36,409 bases of DNA from an uncultured Planctomycetaceae bacterium (GCA_903960945.1 CAJCCR010000192.1:1-36409); one strand, 5' to 3'; shown: positions 16,511 through 25,589, counted from the stretch's first letter. Translations and numbers: made by a program. The notes: generated from the sequence alone by a model not told the origin.

Positions 16511-16542
16511 AAAAAGGTGTTGATTCAATTCCTACAATCAAC
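16511..16542 (-). terminator. Possible terminator of the GH38-like gene
   Basis: GTTGATT at 16519-16525 pairs with AATCAAC at 16536-16542 around a 10-base loop; on the minus strand a short ACC and five T follow. It is about 40 bases after the stop codon at 16583. The stem is only 7 bp and AT-rich, so it is weak. Confidence 0.4.
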
Positions 16543-16582
16543 AGGTGTGATAAAGTCCTAACTGAGTTTTTTTAATGTAGGA

Positions 16583-19300
16583 TTAAAAATCGATCTTCAG
16601 AAGCATAAGGCCGTTAGATTCCGGATAAATGGTAACGCTGTCATCACGAATGGCGAGATCGCCTTGGTCATTATTCTGCAAATCAAGGAAGCAAGCCCGC
16701 TTGGGGGTTTTAACGCAACGGATATCACAGGGCGTTGCAAACCCCTCCGTTTCTTCCAAAAGAAGGTAGGCAGATGATTCCTCGGGTTTGAAGGAAATCT
16801 GGTGTAGCACCAGATTAGGTGCATCAATGTGGAAAAACCATCCAGTTGGCCCGGCTGGCGGCGCACCTTTGCTAACTTTTTGTATGTAAATGGGCGAATC
16901 CAAGGCCATTGCCATTTGGAATGGATGATCGCGATCCATGCTCAGTCCCATGCTGAAGTATGTTTGATTTTCTCCCTCTGTAATTAAAAGGGTATCAATC
17001 TTACTATCGCCTTGTTTTTCGAAGTAGGAAAGCCCCTTGGTAAAGAGGAAAGTTTTTCTGGGCCCCCACTTCCATTCAATGAAGTCGCAGCTTTCCATGC
17101 GTAAATTGTATGTAGATGCAACCCTTCCTTCGTGTCCACGATGCATAGTTACTTGGTCATGGGGCCAAGCAAACCTAGATGCGATGTAATTAGACCAACG
17201 ATCACCTCGTATAGGTTCGGTTGGATTTATCTCGATGTTGAGTTCCAGCATGGGTCTGCCTAGCCATGCACGGATGGTCTGTTTGAATTTTGCGATGACT
17301 TCTTGGTTAGTGCCGGTGATGGTGCCTTCGGATTGTATTTCGCCAAAGAGTGGGCCAGTGGAACTGACACGGATAGTATCGGCTTTCATGGTGCTGCCTA
17401 GATTGGCAACAAGTTGTTGGCTAAGTCGGTTAGCTCTGGTTTTTAAATCACGAAAAGCCTTTAATCCCCCAGAATTCCGGTCGATCTCGGCTTCAAAAAA
17501 TTCGTTTCTCACAGAGTTTTCGTCTGCAAGTTTAAACTTGTTAGAGAATTTTGGAGGGTTTGCTATATCTGCAAGTGGAACCCAGGTGTACCCCAAGCCT
17601 GGAACTTCAATAATGGATTCCGATTTGTCCATCAATTGGTTAGCTGCAAGCACACCCTTGGCAGCTTGTGGCCCGGATATGCTATCAGTTTCCATTCCAA
17701 TTCTTCGGGTGAAGCTGCAAGGGTTTAAAAGAAGAATTCCATTTTTTCCTTCTTCGCCTCGTTGGAGGATACGCTCGGCAAGTAACGCCCCTGCCCTTTG
17801 AAATAGTTCAGAAGGCGCTTGGTTAATTGTCAACGGATTTTGTTCTGTTTGGATTTCCGTTTCTGTCCAGTCGTTTGCAAATTGGCGTAGGGCTTCTGGT
17901 TGGTTTGAACCTAAAACATTCAGGATGGAAGCAATGTTGCTGGCGCAATCTAGTGTTCTGCGGTTTTTTAAATGATTAATTTGCCCTGAAATTGGTGCAT
18001 TTGGATGCAGTTGCAGGGTCTCAGTTTTGAAATCATCTTGAGAAATCGGGCCTGGATATTCTGAAGGGTATACTTCATGAAGATAATTTGACATGGTTAG
18101 CCAGTTACCGAATATTGGTGCGAGGCTGTTGGCTTTTAATAAGTAATTGTAAAAAACCGAACTATTTGAGGTCGTTTTAAAGAATGCCAAAGTGGGTGAG
18201 CTATCTTGCTGCAATAGTTTTCCCAGATGGAAGGCTAAATGAAAAAAGGTGTGATTTGTTGAAGAGCTAAAAGGTTCTCTGCAAAAAGTTTCAATCTGCC
18301 TTCCAATACTTGATGACCAGCTAAACACTGGCCCGCGAAATGTGGGGATATTATTTTCCCCATGAGGCATTAGTAATGCCTTGCTGAAACCTGCAAGATG
18401 TAAAACTCTTGGGGTGTCAGCAGAAAGGCCTTGGGTGGTTTTGGCAAATATTTTGACTTCCTTACCCACAAGATTAAGAAGTGTTTCTCTTCCTTTTTTT
18501 AAATTCCAGATTCGTGAAGTAAGCGGGCCAACCGTTTCAGGATTGTCATTGAATAATCCACCACAAATTTCAACCTGCTCCGAATTAAACCAGTCTTTGA
18601 TTTTTTCTAATTCAACGGGAGGCAGTTCGGATAATTCTTTGGCACTGGCAATAATATTTACAGGATTACCAGTTTCGATATTTGGAATTAGCAGTCCTGT
18701 AAGATTTTTAATTGGTGCGAAATCTAATAGGTGGATACTTGATGAGTGTAATACTTCTCTGCCACTTTGGATTAGTGCACAAGCGCTTCGTAGATTTTCT
18801 TTTGCACCTTCCCAATCGCTTTGAAGATATTTGTTGGCAGCTTGGACGCATTCTTCCCAGATTGATTCATGCGAAAGAAGATTTTCGTGGTGCATGGCTT
18901 CGAAAAGGCTATTTATCATCTGGTATGCAAAGCCCACGGCAAAAAAATAATCCAATTCTGGTGCTTGAGTTTCTATTGTTTCATTGTGAAGGGCTTTTAA
19001 TAGATCGCTAAGATTTTGGACTGTTCCCATTTTTTCTGAACAAGCAGAAAAAGTTTTCTTGTTCGTTATCCCATGCGATTCGTTATTTGATAAGTCCACC
19101 AAGCATACGAGCGATTCGTCATCGATTTCGTGGGTGTCTTGGTAGCTGATTATTTTGGGGGGCTTGATTGATTTTGCAATGGCATTAGGATGCCAAAGCG
19201 AAAGGAAGCCATTTAAAATTTGGGCCAATAATTCTTCATCAAGATAAAGGTTGTTGGTGGTTGGAATCGCATATGGGGAAACAAGGTAGCATGAACTCAT
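16583..19300 (-). CDS. Large glycoside hydrolase family 38-like protein, catalytic motifs not recognised
   Basis: This 905-residue protein has no signal peptide. The middle part (about 240-370) carries EQVEICGGLFNDNPETVGPL, a WNLKKGRETL helix and HLAGFSKALLMPHGENN, which follow the order of the GH38/GH57 catalytic fold around the nucleophile and its helix bundle. The C-terminal third (about 630-905) matches the GH38 beta-sandwich: VRNEFFEAEIDRNSGGLKAFRD, then a RAWLGRPMLELNIEINP segment. The N-terminal HXD metal motif and a clear nucleophile Asp in a D-x-x-G context of alpha-mannosidases are not seen. I associate this architecture with planctomycete proteins annotated as GH38-like, but the enzymatic role is not shown. 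It is a single gene, divergent from nothing upstream and followed by a weak hairpin. Confidence 0.7.
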   Translation of the reverse strand: MSSCYLVSPYAIPTTNNLYLDEELLAQILNGFLSLWHPNAIAKSIKPPKIISYQDTHEIDDESLVCLVDLSNNESHGITNKKTFSACSEKMGTVQNLSDLLKALHNETIETQAPELDYFFAVGFAYQMINSLFEAMHHENLLSHESIWEECVQAANKYLQSDWEGAKENLRSACALIQSGREVLHSSSIHLLDFAPIKNLTGLLIPNIETGNPVNIIASAKELSELPPVELEKIKDWFNSEQVEICGGLFNDNPETVGPLTSRIWNLKKGRETLLNLVGKEVKIFAKTTQGLSADTPRVLHLAGFSKALLMPHGENNIPTFRGPVFSWSSSIGRQIETFCREPFSSSTNHTFFHLAFHLGKLLQQDSSPTLAFFKTTSNSSVFYNYLLKANSLAPIFGNWLTMSNYLHEVYPSEYPGPISQDDFKTETLQLHPNAPISGQINHLKNRRTLDCASNIASILNVLGSNQPEALRQFANDWTETEIQTEQNPLTINQAPSELFQRAGALLAERILQRGEEGKNGILLLNPCSFTRRIGMETDSISGPQAAKGVLAANQLMDKSESIIEVPGLGYTWVPLADIANPPKFSNKFKLADENSVRNEFFEAEIDRNSGGLKAFRDLKTRANRLSQQLVANLGSTMKADTIRVSSTGPLFGEIQSEGTITGTNQEVIAKFKQTIRAWLGRPMLELNIEINPTEPIRGDRWSNYIASRFAWPHDQVTMHRGHEGRVASTYNLRMESCDFIEWKWGPRKTFLFTKGLSYFEKQGDSKIDTLLITEGENQTYFSMGLSMDRDHPFQMAMALDSPIYIQKVSKGAPPAGPTGWFFHIDAPNLVLHQISFKPEESSAYLLLEETEGFATPCDIRCVKTPKRACFLDLQNNDQGDLAIRDDSVTIYPESNGLMLLKIDF

Positions 19301-19437
19301 GGAATCAATATCCCGAAAAAAACAAATACCCGGGGCGAAAGATTCGCTCCAGGTTATAGAGAATATTCTATTAAGATTTTAAAAGGAAAAGAGCGTAATT
19401 TGTAATGAATAGTTTCAATAAACTGAAATATTACGAA

Positions 19438-19701
19438 TTAATTACTACCCGGACCGCCCGCACCTGCACCTTTTAAGCCCGTTTTATTTACATCTTTGTT
19501 CAAGGCCTTTTTGATCGGTTCGTTGTTCAAAGTGCCCTTAGGGTACTGGATAGGTTGGCTAAATCTTTTATCTTCTACGGGTGGAACCTTGAACTCCTCA
19601 GGCTTTTTTGGTGGCTTGAGATTATCTGTGGTTGTGCACCCCAGAAAAAGGTATACCAGTAAGGGAGCAGCACGCATTCCCGTGCTTATTATTTCCCTCA
19701 T
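19438..19701 (-). CDS. Small lipoprotein
   Basis: The 87-residue product has a signal peptide ending in the lipobox LFLGC (Cys at about residue 22), then a hydrophilic, Pro- and Lys-rich tail ending in Gly-rich KGAGAGGPGSN. No family recognised. AGGAG nine bases before ATG 19701 supports this start over the in-frame ATG at 19677. It lies between the superoxide dismutase terminator and the GH38-like gene. A short lipoprotein of this type could be a periplasmic tether, but nothing indicates a partner. Confidence 0.75.
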   Translation of the reverse strand: MREIISTGMRAAPLLVYLFLGCTTTDNLKPPKKPEEFKVPPVEDKRFSQPIQYPKGTLNNEPIKKALNKDVNKTGLKGAGAGGPGSN

Positions 19702-19778
19702 GAATTCAGGCTCCTAATTTGAAATTTCCATTCAACTCTGGAAGCCATTTACCTTCAACTTACAATCCTTGCAATAGC

Positions 19779-19820
19779 AAAAGGGCCATTTCGGATAATT
19801 GTCCGAAACGGCCCTTTTTT
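19779..19820 (-). terminator. Rho-independent terminator of the superoxide dismutase gene
   Basis: AAGGGCC-A-TTTCGGA at 19781-19795 pairs with TCCGAAA-C-GGCCCTT ending at 19816, with one mismatch. Minus-strand reading gives TTTT after the stem, 20 bases after the stop at 19841. The plus strand also has a T6 tract, so it may work in both directions. Confidence 0.85.
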
Positions 19821-19840
19821 AGTTTCCAAGTTTATTTTGA

Positions 19841-20452
19841 CTAGCTCTTGGCTTTGTCAAAACTGGTACCAATTTCTTTCCAGTTTACGACATTCCACCA
19901 TGCTTCAACATAATCTGCTCGTTTATTCTGGTAACGCAGGTAATATGCGTGTTCCCAAACATCTACGCCAAACAATGGGGTTTTCCCTTGCATTATTGGG
20001 CTGTCTTGATTCCCAGTATGCGTAATTTCTAGTTTTCCATTACTTAGTACGAGCCATGACCAACCGGATCCAAACCTTGCAAGTGCAGCTTCTTTAATTT
20101 TGGTTTTTAAAGTTGCAAAATCACCGAAAGTGGAATTGATAGCTTCGGCTAAAGCACCAGTGGGTTCGCCGCCGCCATTTGGGCTCATTGTTGTCCAAAA
20201 CAGCGTGTGGTTGGCGTGACCGCCACCGTTGTTAATTACTTTTTGGCGAATTGCTTCTGGGATAGTTTGGATTTCCCTGAGAAGTTGTTCGATTGTTTTA
20301 GTTTGCAACGCAGGTTGGTCTGCCAAGGCTGCATTTAGGTTGTCGACATAAGCTTTATGGTGCCTGCCATGATGAATTTCCATGGTCAGCTTATCAATAG
20401 CTTTTTCAAGAGAATCAGCGGGATATGGAAGGCTGGGTAGTTCAAACGCCAT
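19841..20452 (-). CDS. sodA: Superoxide dismutase, Mn-type
   Basis: The enzyme dismutes superoxide to oxygen and hydrogen peroxide. Metal ligands of the Fe/Mn family are His27 (MEIHHGRHH), His82 (HANHTLFW), Asp164 and His168 (DVWEHAYY). Gln149 in TGNQDSP takes the outer-sphere position typical of Mn enzymes, where Fe enzymes usually carry Gln in the other domain, and the Gly run at 76-78 fits. Length 203 residues is usual. No signal peptide, so cytoplasmic. AGGAG eight bases before the ATG supports the start. A strong terminator follows. I call it Mn-type from sequence; metal preference can be cambialistic. Confidence 0.95.
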   Translation of the reverse strand: MAFELPSLPYPADSLEKAIDKLTMEIHHGRHHKAYVDNLNAALADQPALQTKTIEQLLREIQTIPEAIRQKVINNGGGHANHTLFWTTMSPNGGGEPTGALAEAINSTFGDFATLKTKIKEAALARFGSGWSWLVLSNGKLEITHTGNQDSPIMQGKTPLFGVDVWEHAYYLRYQNKRADYVEAWWNVVNWKEIGTSFDKAKS

Positions 20453-20823
20453 TTTTAAAAACTCCTGTACTTAAGTTCACTCTTCTTTGATCGTCCTACA
20501 GAAAAAATCGTAACACAGACGATTCTCTACATGAAACTAAACTACCATTTTTCAAGCTTGCAGCAAAAAGAAAAGAACTCTTTATTTAATTCTTCGCAGA
20601 GATTTTAAAGCGTCATGGAGTTTTGCCTTGGTAAAACAAAGGTTTGATTCCCGGTCACAAATCTTTGAATTTCTTTTTGGGCTTATTAGATCCATTAGCA
20701 TTTAATTAATTAAAAGGAAAAGTCATTAGTATTCAAAATAAAGGTTGGTTTTGTAAAAATGGCGCTAGACAAAGTTTACCCTATTGTTATCAACACGTTC
20801 ATAACACGCTTAAAATTGAAAGC
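20453..20823 (+). other. Intergenic region of 371 bases, no gene recognised
   Basis: This AT-rich stretch separates the divergent sodA (minus) and the small coiled-coil gene (plus). It should hold promoters for both, but I see no certain box pair. A 23-codon frame at 20759-20829 ends across the start of the next gene; it has no evidence of translation. No RNA gene or riboswitch is recognised. Confidence 0.5.
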
Positions 20824-21153
20824 ATGGTGAGTGTGAATAGTTCTTGGAAAAATGTGGTAGCAAATATCGAAAATACACTGAATGATTGCCTTTTAAACAT
20901 TGGTGACGCAGGTGTGGATGTTGAATGTTTGGTAAATGAAGAAGGTAGTATAACTAAGAATCTTGCCTTCCAGCAATCGATCCAAAATAATTTGGGCAAA
21001 ATAGAAATTGCTTTGAATAAAACCAATGCACAATTTAATATTCTTTCTACAGAGATGGAGACCGCTGCAGAAGCTTTAAGAGATTGGATTACCAAAGCTA
21101 AGCAATGTCAGGATAAAGTAAAATCCATGCAATGCCTGACCAGTGAAATATGA
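20824..21153 (+). CDS. Small hypothetical protein coupled to ispD
   Basis: The 109-residue acidic product (two short N-terminal helices, then a predicted coiled coil around FNILSTEMETAAEALRDWITKAKQ) has no recognised family, signal or membrane segment. Its TGA (21151-21153) overlaps an ATG at 21150 and lies 11 bases before the more likely ispD start at 21165, so translational coupling is plausible. An overlapping minus-strand frame (20799-21095) gives an implausible hydrophobic, Cys/Phe-rich product and is rejected. The weak ribosome site (GAAAG) leaves the start at 20824 uncertain. Confidence 0.6.
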   Translation: MVSVNSSWKNVVANIENTLNDCLLNIGDAGVDVECLVNEEGSITKNLAFQQSIQNNLGKIEIALNKTNAQFNILSTEMETAAEALRDWITKAKQCQDKVKSMQCLTSEI

Positions 21154-21164
21154 AAGAGGATAAA

Positions 21165-21902
21165 ATGGCCAAGTTCGCTGTTATCCTGCCTGCTGCAGGA
21201 AAATCTACCCGCTTCAGGGATAAAGAAAAAAAACCATTTGCAGCTTTGGATGGTAGGCCTGTATGGCTAAGAACCGCAGAACTCTTTGTTTCCCGCGATG
21301 ATGTATGCCAGTGCATTCTTGTGATCGATCCTTCTGACGAGGAAATGGTCAAGCGCAAGTATGGTGCCAACATGGCTTTTTTAAATATTTCCCTTGTGCA
21401 TGGTGGGTCTGAGCGCTTTGAATCTGTTTCCAATGCTTTAAAAATAGTAAAAGATGAAGTGGATTTTGTGGCTATTCATGATTCTGTGCGTCCTTGTGTA
21501 ACAACCGAATTGATTGACAAGGTATTTCAACAGGCAGTTAAATCCGGAGCTGCAATTTTAGCTCTTGGTATGACCGATTCGCTGAAGCGTGGCAGCAGCA
21601 ATGAGCCCGTGGTAATTGAACAATCTCTTCCCAGAGAGAGACTTTGGTTGGCGCAGACGCCTCAAGTTTTTAGTAAAGAAGTTCTTGTTAAAGCGTTTAA
21701 AAATGTTCCTAAAGGTGCAACGGATGATAGTCAGGTTATTGAAGCGACAGGGGCTGCAGTTTCAATTGTTGTTGGTTCTTCGAGTAATATTAAAATTACC
21801 ACCAGAGATGATTTGTTTCTTGCAGATGCCTTATTGAAATCACGACCTAAACCCAAGGCTAATGTTTCTGCTCACCCATTTGCAGATGACATGTTTCGTT
21901 AA
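21165..21902 (+). CDS. ispD: 2-C-methyl-D-erythritol 4-phosphate cytidylyltransferase
   Basis: IspD transfers CMP from CTP to MEP in the methylerythritol phosphate pathway for isoprenoids. The 245-residue product shows the nucleotide-binding loop ILPAAGKSTRF with KKPF nearby, then AIHDSVRPCV, AQTPQVF and a TDDSQVIEATG segment, in the family order. Start: GAGG five bases before ATG 21165 supports it over the ATG at 21150, which only arises from the overlap with the small gene upstream. It is followed by upp 18 bases later, so the three genes are likely one transcript. ispF, often adjacent elsewhere, is not here. Confidence 0.95.
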   Translation: MAKFAVILPAAGKSTRFRDKEKKPFAALDGRPVWLRTAELFVSRDDVCQCILVIDPSDEEMVKRKYGANMAFLNISLVHGGSERFESVSNALKIVKDEVDFVAIHDSVRPCVTTELIDKVFQQAVKSGAAILALGMTDSLKRGSSNEPVVIEQSLPRERLWLAQTPQVFSKEVLVKAFKNVPKGATDDSQVIEATGAAVSIVVGSSSNIKITTRDDLFLADALLKSRPKPKANVSAHPFADDMFR

Positions 21903-21920
21903 TTGAAATGCGTGAAAACT

Positions 21921-22547
21921 ATGGATCCCGTTCTTACAGTTTTAGATAATCCCATGGTTTCGCATTGGTTATGCAATCTTAGAAACAAAAACTCAGGCAA
22001 TGTTGTTTTCAGACAAGCAGTGGAGTTGCTTTCACAGGCAGTATTTCTTGAGGCAGCATCAAATTTTGATTTTAAAAATACATCTTTTGAAACTCCTGTT
22101 GGGCCAACCATTGGTTATGTTTTAAATCAAGAGTTTGCAATTGTTCCCATTCTTAGAGCTGGGATCGGTATGGTTGATCCCATTTTACGATGGCTGGGTG
22201 ATGCACGAGTTTACCATCTTGGTGCTTCTCGCAACCATGATACTCTTGTGCCCGAATTTTATTACGACAAGCTCCCCAAAGATATGTCTAAGTTTCATTG
22301 CCTAGTACTTGACCCCATGCTAGCAACAGGAGGCTCTGCATTAGAGACCATTCGGCGATTGCGTAAAAGCGGTGTCCGGAAGATAAACTTTCTCGGGTTA
22401 ATTGGTTCGAAAAATGGGGCTGCAAATTTGCATGCCGAGTTCCCTGACGTTTCTATTACGCTAGCGGCTTTGGATGAAGAATTAAATCACAAGGGGTATA
22501 TCAAACCTGGGTTAGGCGATGCAGGGGATCGGTTTTTTAATACTTAA
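21921..22547 (+). CDS. upp: Uracil phosphoribosyltransferase
   Basis: Pyrimidine salvage: uracil and PRPP give UMP. The 208-residue product has the PRPP-binding loop LVLDPMLATGGSA and the uracil-binding C-terminus GYIKPGLGDAGDRFFNT, both diagnostic. The segment VPILRAGIGMVDPIL matches the conserved ILRAG of the family. Start: ATG 21921 precedes MDPVLTVLDNPMVSH, normal for the family; an upstream TTG at 21903 is less likely. Its stop overlaps the stop of the convergent CDF gene by four bases (TTAA at 22544-22547). Confidence 0.95.
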   Translation: MDPVLTVLDNPMVSHWLCNLRNKNSGNVVFRQAVELLSQAVFLEAASNFDFKNTSFETPVGPTIGYVLNQEFAIVPILRAGIGMVDPILRWLGDARVYHLGASRNHDTLVPEFYYDKLPKDMSKFHCLVLDPMLATGGSALETIRRLRKSGVRKINFLGLIGSKNGAANLHAEFPDVSITLAALDEELNHKGYIKPGLGDAGDRFFNT

Positions 22548-23467
22548 GATTTTGGCGTTTTATTTTCGAAACTAGTTAGAACATTATCTTCCCATGAAGT
22601 GGGGTCTTCGATCGGCTCGGCATGAATTTGCACCTGACAATCCTTGACCTGAGATTTGATTGCATGCTCGATTTTTTCCATTAGCTGATGCCCAACTTTA
22701 ATGCTCATTATTCCTGGTAGTAATAAATGGAAATCTACAAACTTTTTTGGCCCTGCTTGGCGCGACCTTAATGCATGAAAGGTCATTTCGGGTTCAAGAT
22801 TTTGGGTTATTATTTCTCTTATAATTATCAACTCTTTTTCAGGAAGCGCATGATCCATCAAACCCTTGAACGATTTCCAGATTAATTGAAGGCTTGTGGT
22901 TAAAATTATCAGCGAAACACCAATTGCTAGGATGGGATCAATCCATTCCATTCCTGTAAGCTTTGCAAAGAATAATCCGATTAGAACACCACATGTCGTA
23001 TAAACATCAGTTAAAAGGTGTTGGCCATCTGCCTCAAGAACGATTGATTGATATTTTTTTCCAACAATCAAAAGAATGATTGCAACCACTCCGTTGATGA
23101 GTGAGGCTGCAAAAGAAATAATCATCCCGATTTCTAAGGTTTGAAGCGGTTGGGGGGAAACTAATCGATGTACGCCCATTAGTCCGATGCTGAATGCAGC
23201 AAATAAAATTAATGCACCTTCAAACCCACTAGAGAAATATTCGATTTTTTCGTGACCATAGGTATGTGTGTCATCTGCAGGCCGTTCCGAGAGTCTGATA
23301 GCGATAAACGCAATAATTGCGGCAATCAAATTGATAACGGACTCGGCAGCGTCCGAAAGAAGGCTTATGGAATCGGTGATCCAGTAGGCATAAGATTTAA
23401 GTACAAGCGTGGATAAGCCAGCAAGGATGGATAGATAAAGAACATTTCTTGGCGTAAATAAACTCAT
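22544..23467 (-). CDS. Cation diffusion facilitator (CDF) family transporter
   Basis: The 307-residue inner-membrane protein has six hydrophobic helices and the family metal-site motifs: SLLSDAAESVINL in helix 2, a short THTYGHEKIEYF loop, ADGQHLLTDVYTT in helix 5 (the HXXXD pair), then a cytosolic C-terminal domain with the ferredoxin-like MTFHALRSRQAGPKKFVDFHLLLPG. CDF proteins exchange Zn2+, Fe2+, Mn2+ or related ions for protons; the metal cannot be read. Start: ATG 23467; a TTG directly before is not needed. Its stop overlaps that of upp. Confidence 0.93.
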   Translation of the reverse strand: MSLFTPRNVLYLSILAGLSTLVLKSYAYWITDSISLLSDAAESVINLIAAIIAFIAIRLSERPADDTHTYGHEKIEYFSSGFEGALILFAAFSIGLMGVHRLVSPQPLQTLEIGMIISFAASLINGVVAIILLIVGKKYQSIVLEADGQHLLTDVYTTCGVLIGLFFAKLTGMEWIDPILAIGVSLIILTTSLQLIWKSFKGLMDHALPEKELIIIREIITQNLEPEMTFHALRSRQAGPKKFVDFHLLLPGIMSIKVGHQLMEKIEHAIKSQVKDCQVQIHAEPIEDPTSWEDNVLTSFENKTPKS

Positions 23468-23558
23468 CAAAATATCTCGGATGACATATATAACTGATTA
23501 TACGTCAGCTTTATATTTTGCTAGTAGAAATCAGGGCTTTAATATTATGCCCAGAGTT

Positions 23559-24344
23559 TTAGCGTTGTGCGCCAGATAAATCTGAAATTCTTTTTTGGGC
23601 TTCTGCAACTCGTTTTGGGTCAAGTTCCCGAGTGGTAACTTCGCGATAGAGTTCAATTGCTTTGTTGCGTTCGGTAAGATTTCTGTCGTAAATTCGCGCG
23701 GCTCGAAGTCTGGCATCTAATTGGGTTCGAGAATTCCATTGAAAACAGCGTTCAAAATATAGTGCTGATCTTTGGTATTGTTTATAAGGTTTCGATTCAT
23801 AAATCTCGCCCAACTGATACGCAGCATCACTTATTTTATCGCTGTTTGGATAGGTGCTTAAAATTTGTTGCAGTAAGATTTCAGCTCGCTTTTGGTTGTC
23901 AATATATTCTTGGCCCCAGCCTTTATCCTTGTATTGCATGGCTCTGCGATAATATTCATTGGCATCGGGAATATTCTCGTTGGCTTGAAGCGTGGGGGGC
24001 GGAACATCGAGTTCAAGCAAGTAAGCCTGTTTTGAAATGCGGTGGTAGTTTAGGAGTTCTTCTTCTGCCCATTTAGCTTTTTCAATTTCACCGACATTGA
24101 TGTAATGGGTTCTTAGTGCTTCTAGGGTTGTTTGATATTCTTTTCTAGCATTCAATACTTTTTCCACTAGATCAATATCTCGGGAACCACCAGGGGAAAT
24201 TGGCCTAGGCGAAGGTTGTTTAATTGATGTTGGAGTGCCAACAGGTTGTGCTCCAGCAGTCCCCCCTGTAGGCATTTGCGACATTGCCAATTGGGAAGTT
24301 AGTATAGTAAAAATAAAACACAGCATAAAAATAATACGATTCAT
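23559..24344 (-). CDS. Secreted TPR-like protein
   Basis: The 261-residue product has a signal peptide (about 1-22, ending AMS-Q), a Pro/Gly/Thr-rich linker (about 23-52), and a helical region with tetratricopeptide-like units: AEILLQQILSTYPNSDKISDAAYQLGEIYE and RSALYFERCFQWNSRTQLDARLRAARIYDR are the clearest. It is extracytoplasmic and has no catalytic motif. It could be a small scaffold; TPR proteins of this length can associate with the outer-membrane assembly machinery, but here this is only a possibility. GAGG precedes ATG 24344 by about nine bases. It is a monocistronic gene between the CDF transporter and the PIN-TRAM protein. Confidence 0.8.
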   Translation of the reverse strand: MNRIIFMLCFIFTILTSQLAMSQMPTGGTAGAQPVGTPTSIKQPSPRPISPGGSRDIDLVEKVLNARKEYQTTLEALRTHYINVGEIEKAKWAEEELLNYHRISKQAYLLELDVPPPTLQANENIPDANEYYRRAMQYKDKGWGQEYIDNQKRAEILLQQILSTYPNSDKISDAAYQLGEIYESKPYKQYQRSALYFERCFQWNSRTQLDARLRAARIYDRNLTERNKAIELYREVTTRELDPKRVAEAQKRISDLSGAQR

Positions 24345-24461
24345 GATAAAACCCTCTTTGGACTCGAGAGGGGTTTACCTTGAAAAAAGAATTGTGTCTA
24401 GACGAGCATTAAGTAAAACGGATTAACCTGTAGGAGGTTTGCTCTAAACCACTTGCTCTGC

Positions 24462-25589
24462 CTAGGTTGCCTGATTGTCTACTTTTGCAAAAATCATGCG
24501 GCCTGAAGGCGTTTGCAGGGCACTAGTTACCTGAACATTAACATCTTGCCCAATATATTGCCTACCTTGGTCTACTACCACCATAGTCCCATCTTCGAGA
24601 TAGCCAACTCCTTGGCCAATTTGGTCACCTTGCTTGGCAATTTTAATAAAGAAATGTTCACCTGGTAAAACAATAGGCTTAAGGGCATTGGAGACTTCAT
24701 TAAGATTAACAACTTCAACGCCTTGAAGTTGGGCAATTTTGTTTAGGTTGAAATCGTTGGTGACAACTTTTCCGCCAATGTTTTTTGCAAGAATAACTAA
24801 TTTCTCGTCAACTTGGGTAATCCCTTTCATTTCGGTTGGTTCGCCTTCATGAACCTGAAGTTCAACTTTGTTGTTAGTTTGCAGGCTTTTAAGAATATCT
24901 AGCCCACGCCTTCCCCTGTTTCGCTTTAATTTATCTGCACTATCCGATAAGGCGTGCAGTTCTTTCAAAACAAACCGAGGCACGATGAGCCTGTTGTCTA
25001 GAATTTTTGTTTCGCAAAGGTCTGCAATTCTGCCATCAATAATTGCGGAGGTATCGAGAATAAAAGGCTTCGAACCTTTCACTTGTTTGGAAAATTCAAT
25101 GTAAGGAATAATGAATCTAAATTCGTCCTTTGTTTGAAGAAGTATTGAGATACAGATGTAAATGCAGATTGCGGTACCAAAAGCACGAAGTAAATTTCGC
25201 TGTACAATAATTCGACTGGCAAAATCCGTGTTTTTTTGAACACTTTCCCAGTCAAATAGAAATGGATCCATAATAGTAGAGAAAATACTTCCCAATAAAA
25301 GGCCCATTAATAGTCCAAAGTAAACTGCAGAAATAGTTGTAATTTGCTTGTTTCTTAACAGCGTGTCAAAAAGAATAACTATAAGGCCAATAAAAATAAT
25401 GGTTAGAAAAGCGGTATAGCCACTTTTTGTAGAACCGCCCTGCTCTGCATTACCAAAATGTTGGTATGCAATCATTGCAAGGGCAATCATGCCTGCACCG
25501 AAGAATGCGCGTAATAGTCCGAGGGGTAAAAAACCAGAATTCCAAGCTTTAACTATCCAATTCTTGTTGTTGAAAGAATCCATTTCCAT
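24462..25589 (-). CDS. PIN-TRAM domain membrane protein (YacL-like)
   Basis: The 375-residue product has four hydrophobic helices in the first 150 residues, then a PIN-like nuclease domain: LDTSAIIDGRIADLCET and later VTNDFNLNKIAQLQGVEVVNL contribute acidic residues. The C-terminus is a TRAM domain (about 305-370): VGYLEDGTMVVVDQGRQYIGQDVNVQVTS. This is the YacL architecture, widespread in Firmicutes and also seen in other phyla; its RNA substrate is unknown. It is the only gene in its transcript, and the ATG at 25589 is used because an equivalent ATG lies only two codons further. Monocistronic with the dGTPase downstream in the same direction by 114 bases. Confidence 0.93.
   Translation of the reverse strand: MEMDSFNNKNWIVKAWNSGFLPLGLLRAFFGAGMIALAMIAYQHFGNAEQGGSTKSGYTAFLTIIFIGLIVILFDTLLRNKQITTISAVYFGLLMGLLLGSIFSTIMDPFLFDWESVQKNTDFASRIIVQRNLLRAFGTAICIYICISILLQTKDEFRFIIPYIEFSKQVKGSKPFILDTSAIIDGRIADLCETKILDNRLIVPRFVLKELHALSDSADKLKRNRGRRGLDILKSLQTNNKVELQVHEGEPTEMKGITQVDEKLVILAKNIGGKVVTNDFNLNKIAQLQGVEVVNLNEVSNALKPIVLPGEHFFIKIAKQGDQIGQGVGYLEDGTMVVVDQGRQYIGQDVNVQVTSALQTPSGRMIFAKVDNQAT

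Noticed and set aside
20759-20829. 23-codon frame ending across the start of the small gene upstream of ispD, possible leader peptide
   Set aside because: No ribosome site and no regulatory codon pattern or attenuator hairpin; chance is enough.
20799-21095. 98-residue open frame on the minus strand opposite the small gene upstream of ispD
   Set aside because: Its product is rich in Cys, Phe and Leu without a believable membrane pattern, and the plus-strand frame is acidic, helical and coupled to ispD.
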